DNA of 9,100 nucleotides, taken from Burkholderiaceae bacterium. Lineage in GTDB: Bacteria > Pseudomonadota > Gammaproteobacteria > Burkholderiales > Burkholderiaceae. Position numbers and translations under genes: made by a program. The stretch spans positions 1 through 9,100 of the forward strand of contig JASLEM010000163.1 of the NCBI GenBank assembly GCA_030151165.1. The letters run 5' to 3'. Below are positions 1-6,170 of this stretch, piece by piece; the stretch's first letter is position 1; each line of letters starts with the position of its first letter. Below the pieces are notes generated by a model, which was not told where the DNA came from, did not search any database, and was given only the letters and a program-made list of their open reading frames with translations.

Positions 1-840
1 GTCGCCGGCGGCGTGGAGAGCATCTCGTGCGTGCAGCAGGAGATGAACGTCCACATGCTGCGCGACATGTGGCTGAACAAGAACAAGCCGGCGATCTACA
101 TGTCGATGCTGGAGACCGCCGAGACGGTCGCCAAGCGCTACAAGATCTCGCGCCAGCGCATGGACGAGTACGGCGCCGCGAGCCAGCAGAAGGCCGCGGC
201 CGCGCTGGCCAACGGGCTGTTCGAGGCCGAGATCGCGCCGATCACGGTCACGGCCGGCGTGGCCGACCCGAAGAAGGGCATCGGCACGAAGCTGGTGACG
301 GTGTCGGCCGACGAAGGCATCCGTCCGGGCACGACCTACGACGGCATCAAGGACCTGCGCTCCGCGCTGCCGGGCGGCCTGATCAGCGCCGGCAACGCGA
401 GCCAGTTCAGCGACGGCGGCGGCGCCTGCGTGGTCGTCGCGAGCGACTACGCCGAACGCAGGAACCTGAAGCCGCTCGGCCGCTTCCTCGGCTTCGCGGT
501 CGCCGGCTGCGAGCCCGACGAAATGGGCATCGGCCCGGTCTACGCCGTGCCCAAGGTGCTCAAGCGCCTGGGCCTGACGGTCGCCGACATCGACCTGTGG
601 GAACTCAACGAGGCCTTCGCCGTGCAGGTGCTGTACTGCGCCGACACGCTGGGCATCCCGATGGACAAGCTCAACGTCAACGGCGGCGCGATCGCGGTCG
701 GCCACCCGTATGGCGTCAGCGGCCAGCGCCTGGTCGGCCACGCGCTGATCGAAGGCAAGCGTCGCGGCGCGAAGCGCGTGTGCGTGACGATGTGCATCGG
801 CGGCGGCATGGGTGCCGCCGGGGTTTTCGAAGTTCTTTGA
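1..840 (+). CDS. Thiolase (acetyl-CoA C-acyltransferase), 3' part
   Basis: This is the C-terminal 279 residues of a thiolase-family enzyme. The frame is open from base 1, so the start and the N-terminal nucleophilic cysteine lie upstream of the window. Thiolases cleave 3-ketoacyl-CoA with CoA (beta-oxidation) or run the reverse condensation, in the cytoplasm. Visible signatures, numbered from the first codon of the window, are AGGVES (2-7) after the catalytic-Cys domain, NEAF (203-206), GHP (234-236, the active-site His) and CIGGGMG (from Cys265, the second catalytic Cys). The three active-site elements expected in this half are therefore present. The loop after GHP reads YGVSGQR where most family members have IGASGAR, a mild variation. 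It sits at the head of a run of acyl-CoA genes, which fits degradation. The fragment cannot separate a FadA-type 3-ketoacyl-CoA thiolase from an acetoacetyl-CoA thiolase. The family call is firm and the substrate is open. Confidence 0.95.
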   Translation, partial: VAGGVESISCVQQEMNVHMLRDMWLNKNKPAIYMSMLETAETVAKRYKISRQRMDEYGAASQQKAAAALANGLFEAEIAPITVTAGVADPKKGIGTKLVTVSADEGIRPGTTYDGIKDLRSALPGGLISAGNASQFSDGGGACVVVASDYAERRNLKPLGRFLGFAVAGCEPDEMGIGPVYAVPKVLKRLGLTVADIDLWELNEAFAVQVLYCADTLGIPMDKLNVNGGAIAVGHPYGVSGQRLVGHALIEGKRRGAKRVCVTMCIGGGMGAAGVFEVL

Positions 841-863
841 GCCCCACGGTCGCTGGCTGCTCG

Positions 864-893
864 GCGGCGTCCGGCTTGCATGCCGGACGCTGC
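864..893 (+). repeat. Strong inverted repeat (9 bp perfect core)
   Basis: The arms GCGTCCGGC (867-875) and GCCGGACGC (882-890) are perfectly complementary around the 6-base loop TTGCAT. The stem extends outward to 864/893 with one G-U pair. It starts 23 bases after the thiolase stop codon, where a terminator or mRNA-stabilising hairpin would be expected. It is not followed by a T-tract, so it does not meet the classical intrinsic-terminator pattern by itself. Confidence 0.7.
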
Positions 894-901
894 TTCGGCG
901 G

Positions 902-924
902 GAAATCGCGGTGCGATTTCTTTG
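902..924 (+). terminator. Possible intrinsic terminator after thiolase
   Basis: The arms GAAATCGC (902-909) and GCGATTTC (913-920) form an 8-bp perfect stem with a 3-base loop, followed directly by TTTG. Stem plus short T-run resembles a weak rho-independent terminator for the thiolase message. The T-run is short and the outer stem pairs are A/T-rich, so read-through into the thioesterase gene is plausible. Confidence 0.35.
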
Positions 925-955
925 CCGCCTGCGCTCCCCGAGGGGCCGGCCGCGA

Positions 956-979
956 GCGGACTGGCAGAGCCAGATCCGC
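956..979 (+). repeat. Inverted repeat, third hairpin of the gap
   Basis: GCGGA-CTGGC (956-965) pairs with GCCAG-TCCGC (969-973 and 975-979) around the loop AGA, with a single bulged A at 974. This gives a 10-bp stem. It is the third stable stem within 116 bases, downstream of the two described at 864-893 and 902-920. Its role is unknown. Confidence 0.55.
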
Positions 980-1042
980 CGCTCCCTTGAACTTCGGCGG
1001 CTGCAGCTCGGCGCCGGCGGCGACTCCCAACACCTTCTTCCC

Positions 1043-1046
1043 GGAG
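1043..1046 (+). promoter_or_regulatory. Ribosome binding site deciding the thioesterase start
   Basis: GGAG lies 5 bases upstream of the ATG at 1052. It fixes that codon as the start, although the same frame is open further upstream through the hairpin-rich gap. Confidence 0.7.
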
Positions 1047-1051
1047 TCCGA

Positions 1052-1468
1052 ATGATCGACCTGGAGACCGTCCGCGGTTTCTTCGCGCGAGCGCCGTTCA
1101 TGGTCGACCTCGGCGTCGTGCCGATGGCGGTCGCCGACGGCCGGTGCGAGACCGAGATGGTGCTGCAGCCGCGGCACCTGCAGCACACCGGGCAGTGCCA
1201 CGCGGGTGTCGTGACGGCGATGGCGGATCACACCGCCGGCGCCGCGGCGCAGAGCCTCGTGCGCAGCGGCGGCGTCGCGGTGACCGCCGAACTCAAGACC
1301 AGCCTGCTGCGGCCGGCGGTCGGCAGCAAGCTGGTCTGCATCGGCACCGTGGTGAAGGCCGGGCGCACGCTGATCTTCGCCGAGTCCGAGGTCTACGCCC
1401 TTCTCGGCGAGCAGCGCACGCTGGTCGCCAAACTGAGCGCCACGCTGGCCGTGGTGCAACCGACATGA
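1052..1468 (+). CDS. PaaI-type hotdog-fold thioesterase, first copy
   Basis: This 138-residue protein has the size and layout of a single hotdog domain of the PaaI/YbgC-like thioesterases, which hydrolyse acyl-CoA thioesters as cytoplasmic multimers. The key segment is around residues 46-60, where CHAGVVTAMADH matches the helix that normally reads HGGxxxxLxD. Here His50 and Asp59 are kept, but the first Gly of HGG is Ala. The typical later strand with KTSLLRPA (82-89) follows. The start at 1052 is chosen because of the GGAG site and because family homology begins there; longer versions would translate the hairpin region. The stop overlaps the next start as ATGA (1465-1468), implying translational coupling to the acyl-CoA dehydrogenase. 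The likely role is trimming acyl-CoA intermediates or releasing CoA in the same pathway. The substrate cannot be told from sequence. Confidence 0.88.
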   Translation: MIDLETVRGFFARAPFMVDLGVVPMAVADGRCETEMVLQPRHLQHTGQCHAGVVTAMADHTAGAAAQSLVRSGGVAVTAELKTSLLRPAVGSKLVCIGTVVKAGRTLIFAESEVYALLGEQRTLVAKLSATLAVVQPT

Positions 1469-3276
1469 GCACACGAGCGACGCTGGACTTCCTGTTGTAC
1501 GACTGGCTGAAGGTCGACGAGCTGTCGGCGCGCGAGCGCTACGCCGACCACTCGCGCGCCACCTTCGACGCGGTGCTCGACACCTGCGAGCGCCTCGCGC
1601 GCGACAAGTTCGCGCCGTTCAACCGCCTGCTCGACACGCAGGAGCCGCACTTCGACGGCGAGCGCGTGCACCTGCCGCAGGCCACGCACGATGCGCTGCA
1701 CGCGTATGCCGCCACCGGGATGATCGCGGCGTCGCAGGACGCCGAGGTCGGCGGCATGCAGCTGCCGTGCAGCGTCGAGATGGCGGCCAACGCGTTCTTC
1801 TCGCAGGCCTGCATCGCGATGGGCGGCTACGTGATGCTGACGCACGGCAACGCGTCGCTGCTGATGGCGCACGGCACAGAGCGGCAGCAGGCGGTCTTCG
1901 CGGCGCGCGAGTTCGCCGGCGAGTGGTTCGGCACGATGTGCCTCAGCGAACCGCAGGCCGGGTCGTCGCTGAGCGACATCGCCACGCGCGCGGTGCCCGA
2001 CGGCGATGCGTTCGAGGCCGATCCGCTGGGCCCGCGCTACCGCCTCAAGGGCAACAAGATGTGGATCTCGGCCGGCGAGCACGAGATCACGCCCAACATC
2101 GTCCACCTCGTGCTCGCGAAGATCCCGGGCCCGGACGGCAGGCTGCCGGCGGGCGTGAAAGGCATCTCGCTGTTCGTCGTGCCCAAGCACCTCGTCGACG
2201 CCGACGGCGCGCTGACGGGCGAGCGCAACGACGTGCAACTTGCCGGCCTGAACCACAAGCTCGGCTACCGCGGCACGACCAACACGCTGCTGAACTTCGG
2301 CGAGAAGGGCGGCGCGATCGGATACCGGGTGGGGGCACCCGGCGACGGCCTGCGCTGCATGTTCCACATGATGAACGAGGCGCGCATCGGCGTGGGCCTC
2401 GGTGCGACGATGCTCGGCGCGGCCGGCTACGAGGCGAGCCTCGAGTACGCGAGGCAGCGCACGCAGGGCCGGCCGATCGGCGCCGGCGGCAAGGACGCGG
2501 CGGCGCCGCCGGTGCGCCTCATCGAGCACGCCGACATCCGCCGCATGCTGCTCGCGCAGAAGGCGATCGTCGAGGGCGGCATGGCGCTCGCGCTGTACTG
2601 CGCGCGGCTGGTCGACGAGCAGCACACGGGCGAACCGACGGCTGCAGCGGAAGCATCGACGCTGCTGGAGGTGCTCACCCCGATCGCCAAGAGCTGGCCC
2701 AGCGAATGGGCGCTCGAGGCCAACAGCCTCGCGATCCAGATCCATGGCGGCTACGGCTACACGCGCGATTTCCCGGTCGAGCAGCACTGGCGCGACAACC
2801 GTCTCAACATGATCCACGAAGGCACGCACGGCATCCAGGGCCTCGACCTGCTGGGCCGCAAGGCCGTGATGCAGGGCGGCGCCGGGCTGAAGCTGCTGGC
2901 GCACCGGATCGACGCGACGATCGCGCGCGCGATGCAGCAGGAGCGCCTCGCGCCGCACGCGAACGCGCTCGCGCAGGCGCTGCAGCGCCTCGGCGCCGCG
3001 ACGCGCTCGGCCTGGGCGACCTCCGTCCCCGAGGACGCGCTCGCCAACGCGACGCCCTACCTGCAGGCCTTCGGCCACACCGTGCTCGCGTGGCTGTGGC
3101 TGGATGTCGCGGCCTCGGTGCTCGAGCGGGGCGATGCCGCGAGCAGCGCCAACGTCGGCCGACTCGCGGCGCTCGACTACTTCATGCGCTACGAGCTGCC
3201 GAAGACCGACGCGTGGCTGCGCGTCGTCGAATCGCGCGACCGCACCTGCCGCGACGTGCCCGAGGACGCGTTCTGA
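1465..3276 (+). CDS. Large acyl-CoA dehydrogenase (~600 aa, DmdC-like subfamily)
   Basis: This 603-residue FAD flavoprotein should oxidise an acyl-CoA to the 2-enoyl-CoA and pass electrons to electron-transfer flavoprotein. It is longer than classical ~380-residue enzymes. The extra ~130 residues at the C-terminus match the large subfamily that includes 3-methylmercaptopropionyl-CoA dehydrogenase (DmdC). The N-terminal helical domain covers about residues 1-155. The central beta domain contains MCLSEPQAGSS (158-168) and KGNKMWISAGEHE (195-207). The C-terminal helical domain contains QIHGGYGYTRDFPVE (425-439) and HEGTHGIQ (451-458), where Glu452 is the expected catalytic base. The start overlaps the previous stop (ATGA) and has no strong ribosome binding site, as in coupled genes. 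The DmdC resemblance is at subfamily level only. I do not infer DMSP metabolism, because many members act on other short or branched acyl-CoAs. Confidence 0.92.
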   Translation: MSTRATLDFLLYDWLKVDELSARERYADHSRATFDAVLDTCERLARDKFAPFNRLLDTQEPHFDGERVHLPQATHDALHAYAATGMIAASQDAEVGGMQLPCSVEMAANAFFSQACIAMGGYVMLTHGNASLLMAHGTERQQAVFAAREFAGEWFGTMCLSEPQAGSSLSDIATRAVPDGDAFEADPLGPRYRLKGNKMWISAGEHEITPNIVHLVLAKIPGPDGRLPAGVKGISLFVVPKHLVDADGALTGERNDVQLAGLNHKLGYRGTTNTLLNFGEKGGAIGYRVGAPGDGLRCMFHMMNEARIGVGLGATMLGAAGYEASLEYARQRTQGRPIGAGGKDAAAPPVRLIEHADIRRMLLAQKAIVEGGMALALYCARLVDEQHTGEPTAAAEASTLLEVLTPIAKSWPSEWALEANSLAIQIHGGYGYTRDFPVEQHWRDNRLNMIHEGTHGIQGLDLLGRKAVMQGGAGLKLLAHRIDATIARAMQQERLAPHANALAQALQRLGAATRSAWATSVPEDALANATPYLQAFGHTVLAWLWLDVAASVLERGDAASSANVGRLAALDYFMRYELPKTDAWLRVVESRDRTCRDVPEDAF

Positions 3277-3313
3277 CGCGACGTCCGTTCATACCCAACA
3301 CCGTATCCACACC

Positions 3314-4141
3314 ATGACCGCCTCCGCCATCCCGACCGCCGACCACGCCAAGCGCCGCAGCGTCTCGCAACTGTTCGACCTGAGCGGCCAGACCGCGCTC
3401 GTCACCGGCGGCTCGCGCGGCCTGGGCCTGCAAATCGCCGAGAGCCTCGGCGAAGCCGGCGCGCGCGTGCTCCTCAGCTCGCGCAAGGCGAGCGACCTCG
3501 AGGCCGCCGTCGCGTCGTTGAAGGCGCGCGGCATCGACGCCGACTTCATCGCCGCCGACTCGAGCCAGCCGGCCGACCTCGAGCGCCTCGCCGCCGCGGC
3601 GATCGAGCGCCTGGGCCACGTCGACATCCTCGTCAACAACGCCGGCGCGAGCTGGGGCGCGCCGGCGGAAGACCATCCGCTCGACGCGTGGGACAAGGTG
3701 ATGAACCTCAACGTGCGCGCGATCTTCCTGCTGTCGCAGGCGATCGGCAAGGCGAGCATGATCCCGCGCAAGCGCGGCCGCATCATCAACGTCGCGTCGA
3801 TCGCTGGATTCAGCGGCAATTCGGGCGCGATGAAGACGGTCGCCTACAACACGAGCAAGGCCGCGGTGATCAACTTCACGCGCGCGCTCGCCGGCGAGTG
3901 GGGCGTGCACGGCATCAACGTGAACGCGCTCGCGCCGGGCTTCTTCCCCAGCAAGATGACGGCGGGGCTGCTCGCGCACGTCGGCGTCGACAATCTCAGC
4001 GCGCATGCGCCGCTGCGCCGCATCGGCGACGACGAGGACCTGAAGGGCGCCGCGCTGCTGCTCGCGAGCGACGCCGGCAAGCACATCACCGGCCAGGTGA
4101 TCGCGGTCGACGGCGGCGTCAGTGCCGTGCACGGCGCGTGA
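3314..4141 (+). CDS. SDR-family oxidoreductase, probably NADP(H)-linked
   Basis: A 275-residue classical short-chain dehydrogenase/reductase with one Rossmann domain. Visible elements are the cofactor loop TGGSRGLG (31-38), NNAG (108-111), Ser162, and Tyr178 with Lys182 (YNTSK). The spacing from Ser162 to Tyr178 is 16 residues rather than the usual 13, from a small insertion (around MKT) before the Tyr. The C-terminal part has NALAPGFFPSKM and GQVIAVDGG, both typical. Strand 2 ends SSRK with Arg57, which in this family favours NADP(H) over NAD(H). The first ~20 residues precede the Rossmann fold. The ATG at 3314 is the first start giving this extension and has no clear Shine-Dalgarno site; a later start is possible. 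Between an acyl-CoA dehydrogenase and a thioesterase, the likely substrate is a 3-hydroxyacyl/3-ketoacyl-CoA or a related alcohol/ketone. This is inferred from context. Confidence 0.9.
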   Translation: MTASAIPTADHAKRRSVSQLFDLSGQTALVTGGSRGLGLQIAESLGEAGARVLLSSRKASDLEAAVASLKARGIDADFIAADSSQPADLERLAAAAIERLGHVDILVNNAGASWGAPAEDHPLDAWDKVMNLNVRAIFLLSQAIGKASMIPRKRGRIINVASIAGFSGNSGAMKTVAYNTSKAAVINFTRALAGEWGVHGINVNALAPGFFPSKMTAGLLAHVGVDNLSAHAPLRRIGDDEDLKGAALLLASDAGKHITGQVIAVDGGVSAVHGA

Positions 4142-4169
4142 GTCGTCATCCCGACCCGGAACCGACACC

Positions 4170-4607
4170 ATGCGCACGCCACTGAAGTTCGCGCTCGACA
4201 TCCCCTTCGTCGAAGCCCTCGGCATGCAGCTGTGGCGCTTCGAGGGCGGCGAGTCCGAGATCAGCCTCGAGTTGCAGCCGCAGATGATGAACTCGTGGCA
4301 GGTCGCGCACGGCGGGGTCGTGATGACCTTGCTGGACGTCGCGATGGCGCACGCCGCGCGCAGCGTGCGCGAGGACGGTGAGAAGAGCGCGCCCGGCATC
4401 GTGACGATCGAGATGAAGACCAGCTTCATGCGGCCCGCCGAAGGCCGGCTGGTCGCGACGGGAAAGCTGCTGCACGGGACGTCGCGCATGGCGTTCTGCG
4501 AAGGCAGCGTGCGCGACGCCAGCGGCGAGCTGTGCGCGCACGCGACCGGCACCTTCAAGTACCTGCGCGACCTGAAGCGCAACGCGCCGATCGACGCCGC
4601 ATCCTGA
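4170..4607 (+). CDS. PaaI-family hotdog thioesterase, second copy
   Basis: A 145-residue single hotdog domain. The diagnostic segment is VAHGGVVMTLLDVAM (45-59), with the canonical HGG (47-49) and Asp56, the residues used by PaaI-type acyl-CoA thioesterases. The central strand EMKTSFMRPA (81-90) and a later CEGSVRD (110-116) fit the family. The ATG at 4170 is chosen over 4122 because homology begins near MRTPLKFALD and the upstream ATG lies inside the SDR coding sequence. The ribosome binding site is weak. It lies 28 bases after the SDR stop and 59 bases before the oxidoreductase, in the same operon. Unlike the first thioesterase at 1052, its motif is fully canonical, so the two copies are diverged paralogues rather than a recent duplication. 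It probably hydrolyses an acyl-CoA of this pathway; the acyl group is unknown. Confidence 0.92.
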   Translation: MRTPLKFALDIPFVEALGMQLWRFEGGESEISLELQPQMMNSWQVAHGGVVMTLLDVAMAHAARSVREDGEKSAPGIVTIEMKTSFMRPAEGRLVATGKLLHGTSRMAFCEGSVRDASGELCAHATGTFKYLRDLKRNAPIDAAS

Positions 4608-4654
4608 AACCCCGGCGTCGCGTTTCCCGCGCGTCGCCATCGATGAACAACGAC

Positions 4655-4660
4655 AAGGAG
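4655..4660 (+). promoter_or_regulatory. Strong ribosome binding site deciding the oxidoreductase start
   Basis: AAGGAG sits 6 bases before the ATG at 4667, a near-ideal Shine-Dalgarno sequence. It selects 4667 over an in-frame ATG at 4643 and is the strongest site in the window. Confidence 0.8.
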
Positions 4661-4666
4661 ACCCGC

Positions 4667-5686
4667 ATGTCCGCCATCAACCGCCAGATCCTGCTCGCGT
4701 CGCGCCCGCAAGGCGAGCCGAGCGCCGAGAACTTCAAGCTGGTCGAGACGCCCGTCGCGCCGCTCGCCGACGGCCAGGTGCTCGTCCGCCACCACTACCT
4801 GAGCCTCGACCCGTACATGCGCGGCCGCATGAGCGACGCCAAGAGCTACGCGACGCCGCAGCCGCTCGACCAGGTGATGATCGGCGGCACGGCGGGCGAG
4901 GTCGTCGAGTCGCGCAACGCGCACTTCAAGGCCGGCGACAAGGTGGTCGGCATGGGCGGCTGGCAGGAATACGCCGTCGTCGACGCGAACCAGCGCGGCG
5001 TGCTGCAGAAGGTCGACACGACGCACGTGCCGCTGTCGGCCTACCTCGGCGCGGTCGGCATGCCCGGCGTCACCGGCTGGTACGGCCTCGTGAAGATCAT
5101 CGCGCCGAAGGCGGGCGAGACGATCGTCGTCAGCTCCGCGGCGGGCGCGGTCGGCGGCGCCGTCGGCCAGCTCGCGAAGGTGCGCGGCTGCCGCGTCGTC
5201 GGCATCGCCGGCGGCCCGGACAAGTGCCGCAGCGTCGTCGAGGATCTCGGCTTCGACGAGTGCATCGACTACCGCAACTTCACCGACGTCAAGTCGATGA
5301 GCGGCGCGTTGAAGGCCGCGTGCCCGGACGGCATCGACGGCTACTTCGAGAACGTCGGCGGCCACCTGCTCGACGCCGTCCTGCTGCGCAGCAACGCGTT
5401 CGCGCGCGTGGCGATGTGCGGGATGATCGCCGGCTACAACGGCGAGCCGATTCCGCTGACGCTGCCGCAGCTGATCCTCGTGAACCGCATGAAGCTCGAG
5501 GGCTTCATCGTCAGCGAGCACATGGAGGTGTGGCCCGAGGCGCTGAAGGAACTCGGCACGCTGGTCGCGACGGGCAAGCTGAAGTACCGCGAGACGGTCG
5601 CCGACGGCATCGCCAACGCGCCGGAAGCGTTCTTCGGATTGCTCAAGGGCAAGAACCAGGGCAAGCAGCTGGTAAAACTCGCCTGA
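4667..5686 (+). CDS. Zinc-independent NADP-dependent oxidoreductase (MDR, LTB4-dehydrogenase/CurA type)
   Basis: A 339-residue member of the medium-chain dehydrogenase/reductase superfamily, in the branch that includes leukotriene B4 dehydrogenase, curcumin reductase CurA and E. coli YncB. These enzymes reduce the C=C bond of alpha,beta-unsaturated ketones and aldehydes with NADPH, without zinc. Visible features are an N-terminal GroES-like domain with HHYLSLDPYMRGRM (42-55), which is diagnostic for the branch, then GMPGVTGWYGL (131-141), and the Rossmann loop AAGAVGGAVGQLA (158-170). FENVGG (227-232) and CGMIAGYN (251-258) follow. The zinc-ligand motif (GHE) of alcohol dehydrogenases is absent. 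Length is as expected. It has its own strong ribosome binding site and sits 25 bases upstream of elaA. Its job here may be reduction of an enoyl or enone intermediate, or detoxification of reactive carbonyls. The family is certain and the substrate is unknown. Confidence 0.93.
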   Translation: MSAINRQILLASRPQGEPSAENFKLVETPVAPLADGQVLVRHHYLSLDPYMRGRMSDAKSYATPQPLDQVMIGGTAGEVVESRNAHFKAGDKVVGMGGWQEYAVVDANQRGVLQKVDTTHVPLSAYLGAVGMPGVTGWYGLVKIIAPKAGETIVVSSAAGAVGGAVGQLAKVRGCRVVGIAGGPDKCRSVVEDLGFDECIDYRNFTDVKSMSGALKAACPDGIDGYFENVGGHLLDAVLLRSNAFARVAMCGMIAGYNGEPIPLTLPQLILVNRMKLEGFIVSEHMEVWPEALKELGTLVATGKLKYRETVADGIANAPEAFFGLLKGKNQGKQLVKLA

Positions 5687-5711
5687 TCTTTTTCGATTCG
5701 ACGAGGACCCG

Positions 5712-6170
5712 ATGACTGCGCTGACCTGGCAATGGACCCGCTTCGGTGGGCTGAGCGGCGACGACGTGTACGACATGCTCGCGCTGCGCTCCGTGATCTT
5801 CGTGGTGGAGCAGGACTGCGTCTACCTCGATCCGGACGGCCTCGACCGCGACGCGTGGCACCTGCTCGGGCGCGACGGCGGCGGCCGGCTGCTGGCGTAC
5901 GTGCGCGTCGTCGACCCGGGGAAGAAATATGCGCCGCCGTCGATCGGGCGGGTCGTCGTCGACCCGTCGCAACGCGGCACCGGCCTTGGCCACGTGCTGA
6001 TCGCCGAGGCGCTGCGCCGCTGCGAGGCGCAATGGCCGGGCCAGCCGAACCGCATCGGCGCGCAGGCGCACCTGCGCGGCTTCTACGGCCGCCACGGCTA
6101 CGTGGCCGACGGCGAGATCTACCTCGAGGACGACATCGAGCACATCGACATGGAAAGGCCCGCGCCATGA
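5712..6170 (+). CDS. elaA: ElaA-type GNAT N-acetyltransferase
   Basis: A 152-residue single-domain GNAT protein, predicted to transfer an acetyl group from acetyl-CoA. The N-terminal LRSVIFVVEQDCVY (25-38) followed by DxxDxxxWHLLG (42-53) is the hallmark of E. coli ElaA and its homologues. The acetyl-CoA-binding motif A lies at GRVVVDPSQRGTGLG (79-93), with the R-x-x-G-x-G loop at 88-93. The family's closing AHLRGFYGRHGY is at 119-130. GAGGA at 5703-5707, 4 bases before the ATG, supports the start. The stop overlaps the aidB start (ATGA at 6167-6170), so the two are probably translated together. The acceptor of ElaA is not established to my knowledge. In a pathway producing acetyl-CoA it could modify an enzyme or small molecule, but this is speculation. 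The family assignment is strong. Confidence 0.9.
   Translation: MTALTWQWTRFGGLSGDDVYDMLALRSVIFVVEQDCVYLDPDGLDRDAWHLLGRDGGGRLLAYVRVVDPGKKYAPPSIGRVVVDPSQRGTGLGHVLIAEALRRCEAQWPGQPNRIGAQAHLRGFYGRHGYVADGEIYLEDDIEHIDMERPAP

Larger units (their letters stand above)
841..1051. other. Hairpin-rich intergenic gap
   Basis: No gene is supported in these 211 bases, although the frame of the downstream thioesterase stays open through part of it. The stretch is packed with inverted repeats: stems at 864-893, 902-920 and 956-979, plus a short CCCC-GA-GGGG element at 936-945. It separates the thiolase from the thioesterase and could terminate, attenuate or process the message. No convincing sigma-70 -35/-10 pair was seen. 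The last bases carry the ribosome binding site of the next gene. Confidence 0.6.

Noticed and set aside
812..1051. Upstream extension of the first thioesterase frame
   Set aside because: It would translate through the hairpin cluster and the end of the thiolase gene. GGAG before 1052 and the domain boundary support the shorter protein.
5687..5711. T-rich run after the oxidoreductase as a terminator
   Set aside because: The run of five T's is not preceded by a stable stem, and elaA follows within 25 bases on the same strand.
3182..5776. 864-codon open frame on the minus strand across the SDR, thioesterase and oxidoreductase genes
   Set aside because: It is antisense to three genes with clear family motifs. 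The translation is arginine/alanine-rich low-complexity sequence with no recognisable domain, as expected from high-GC codon bias leaving antisense frames open.
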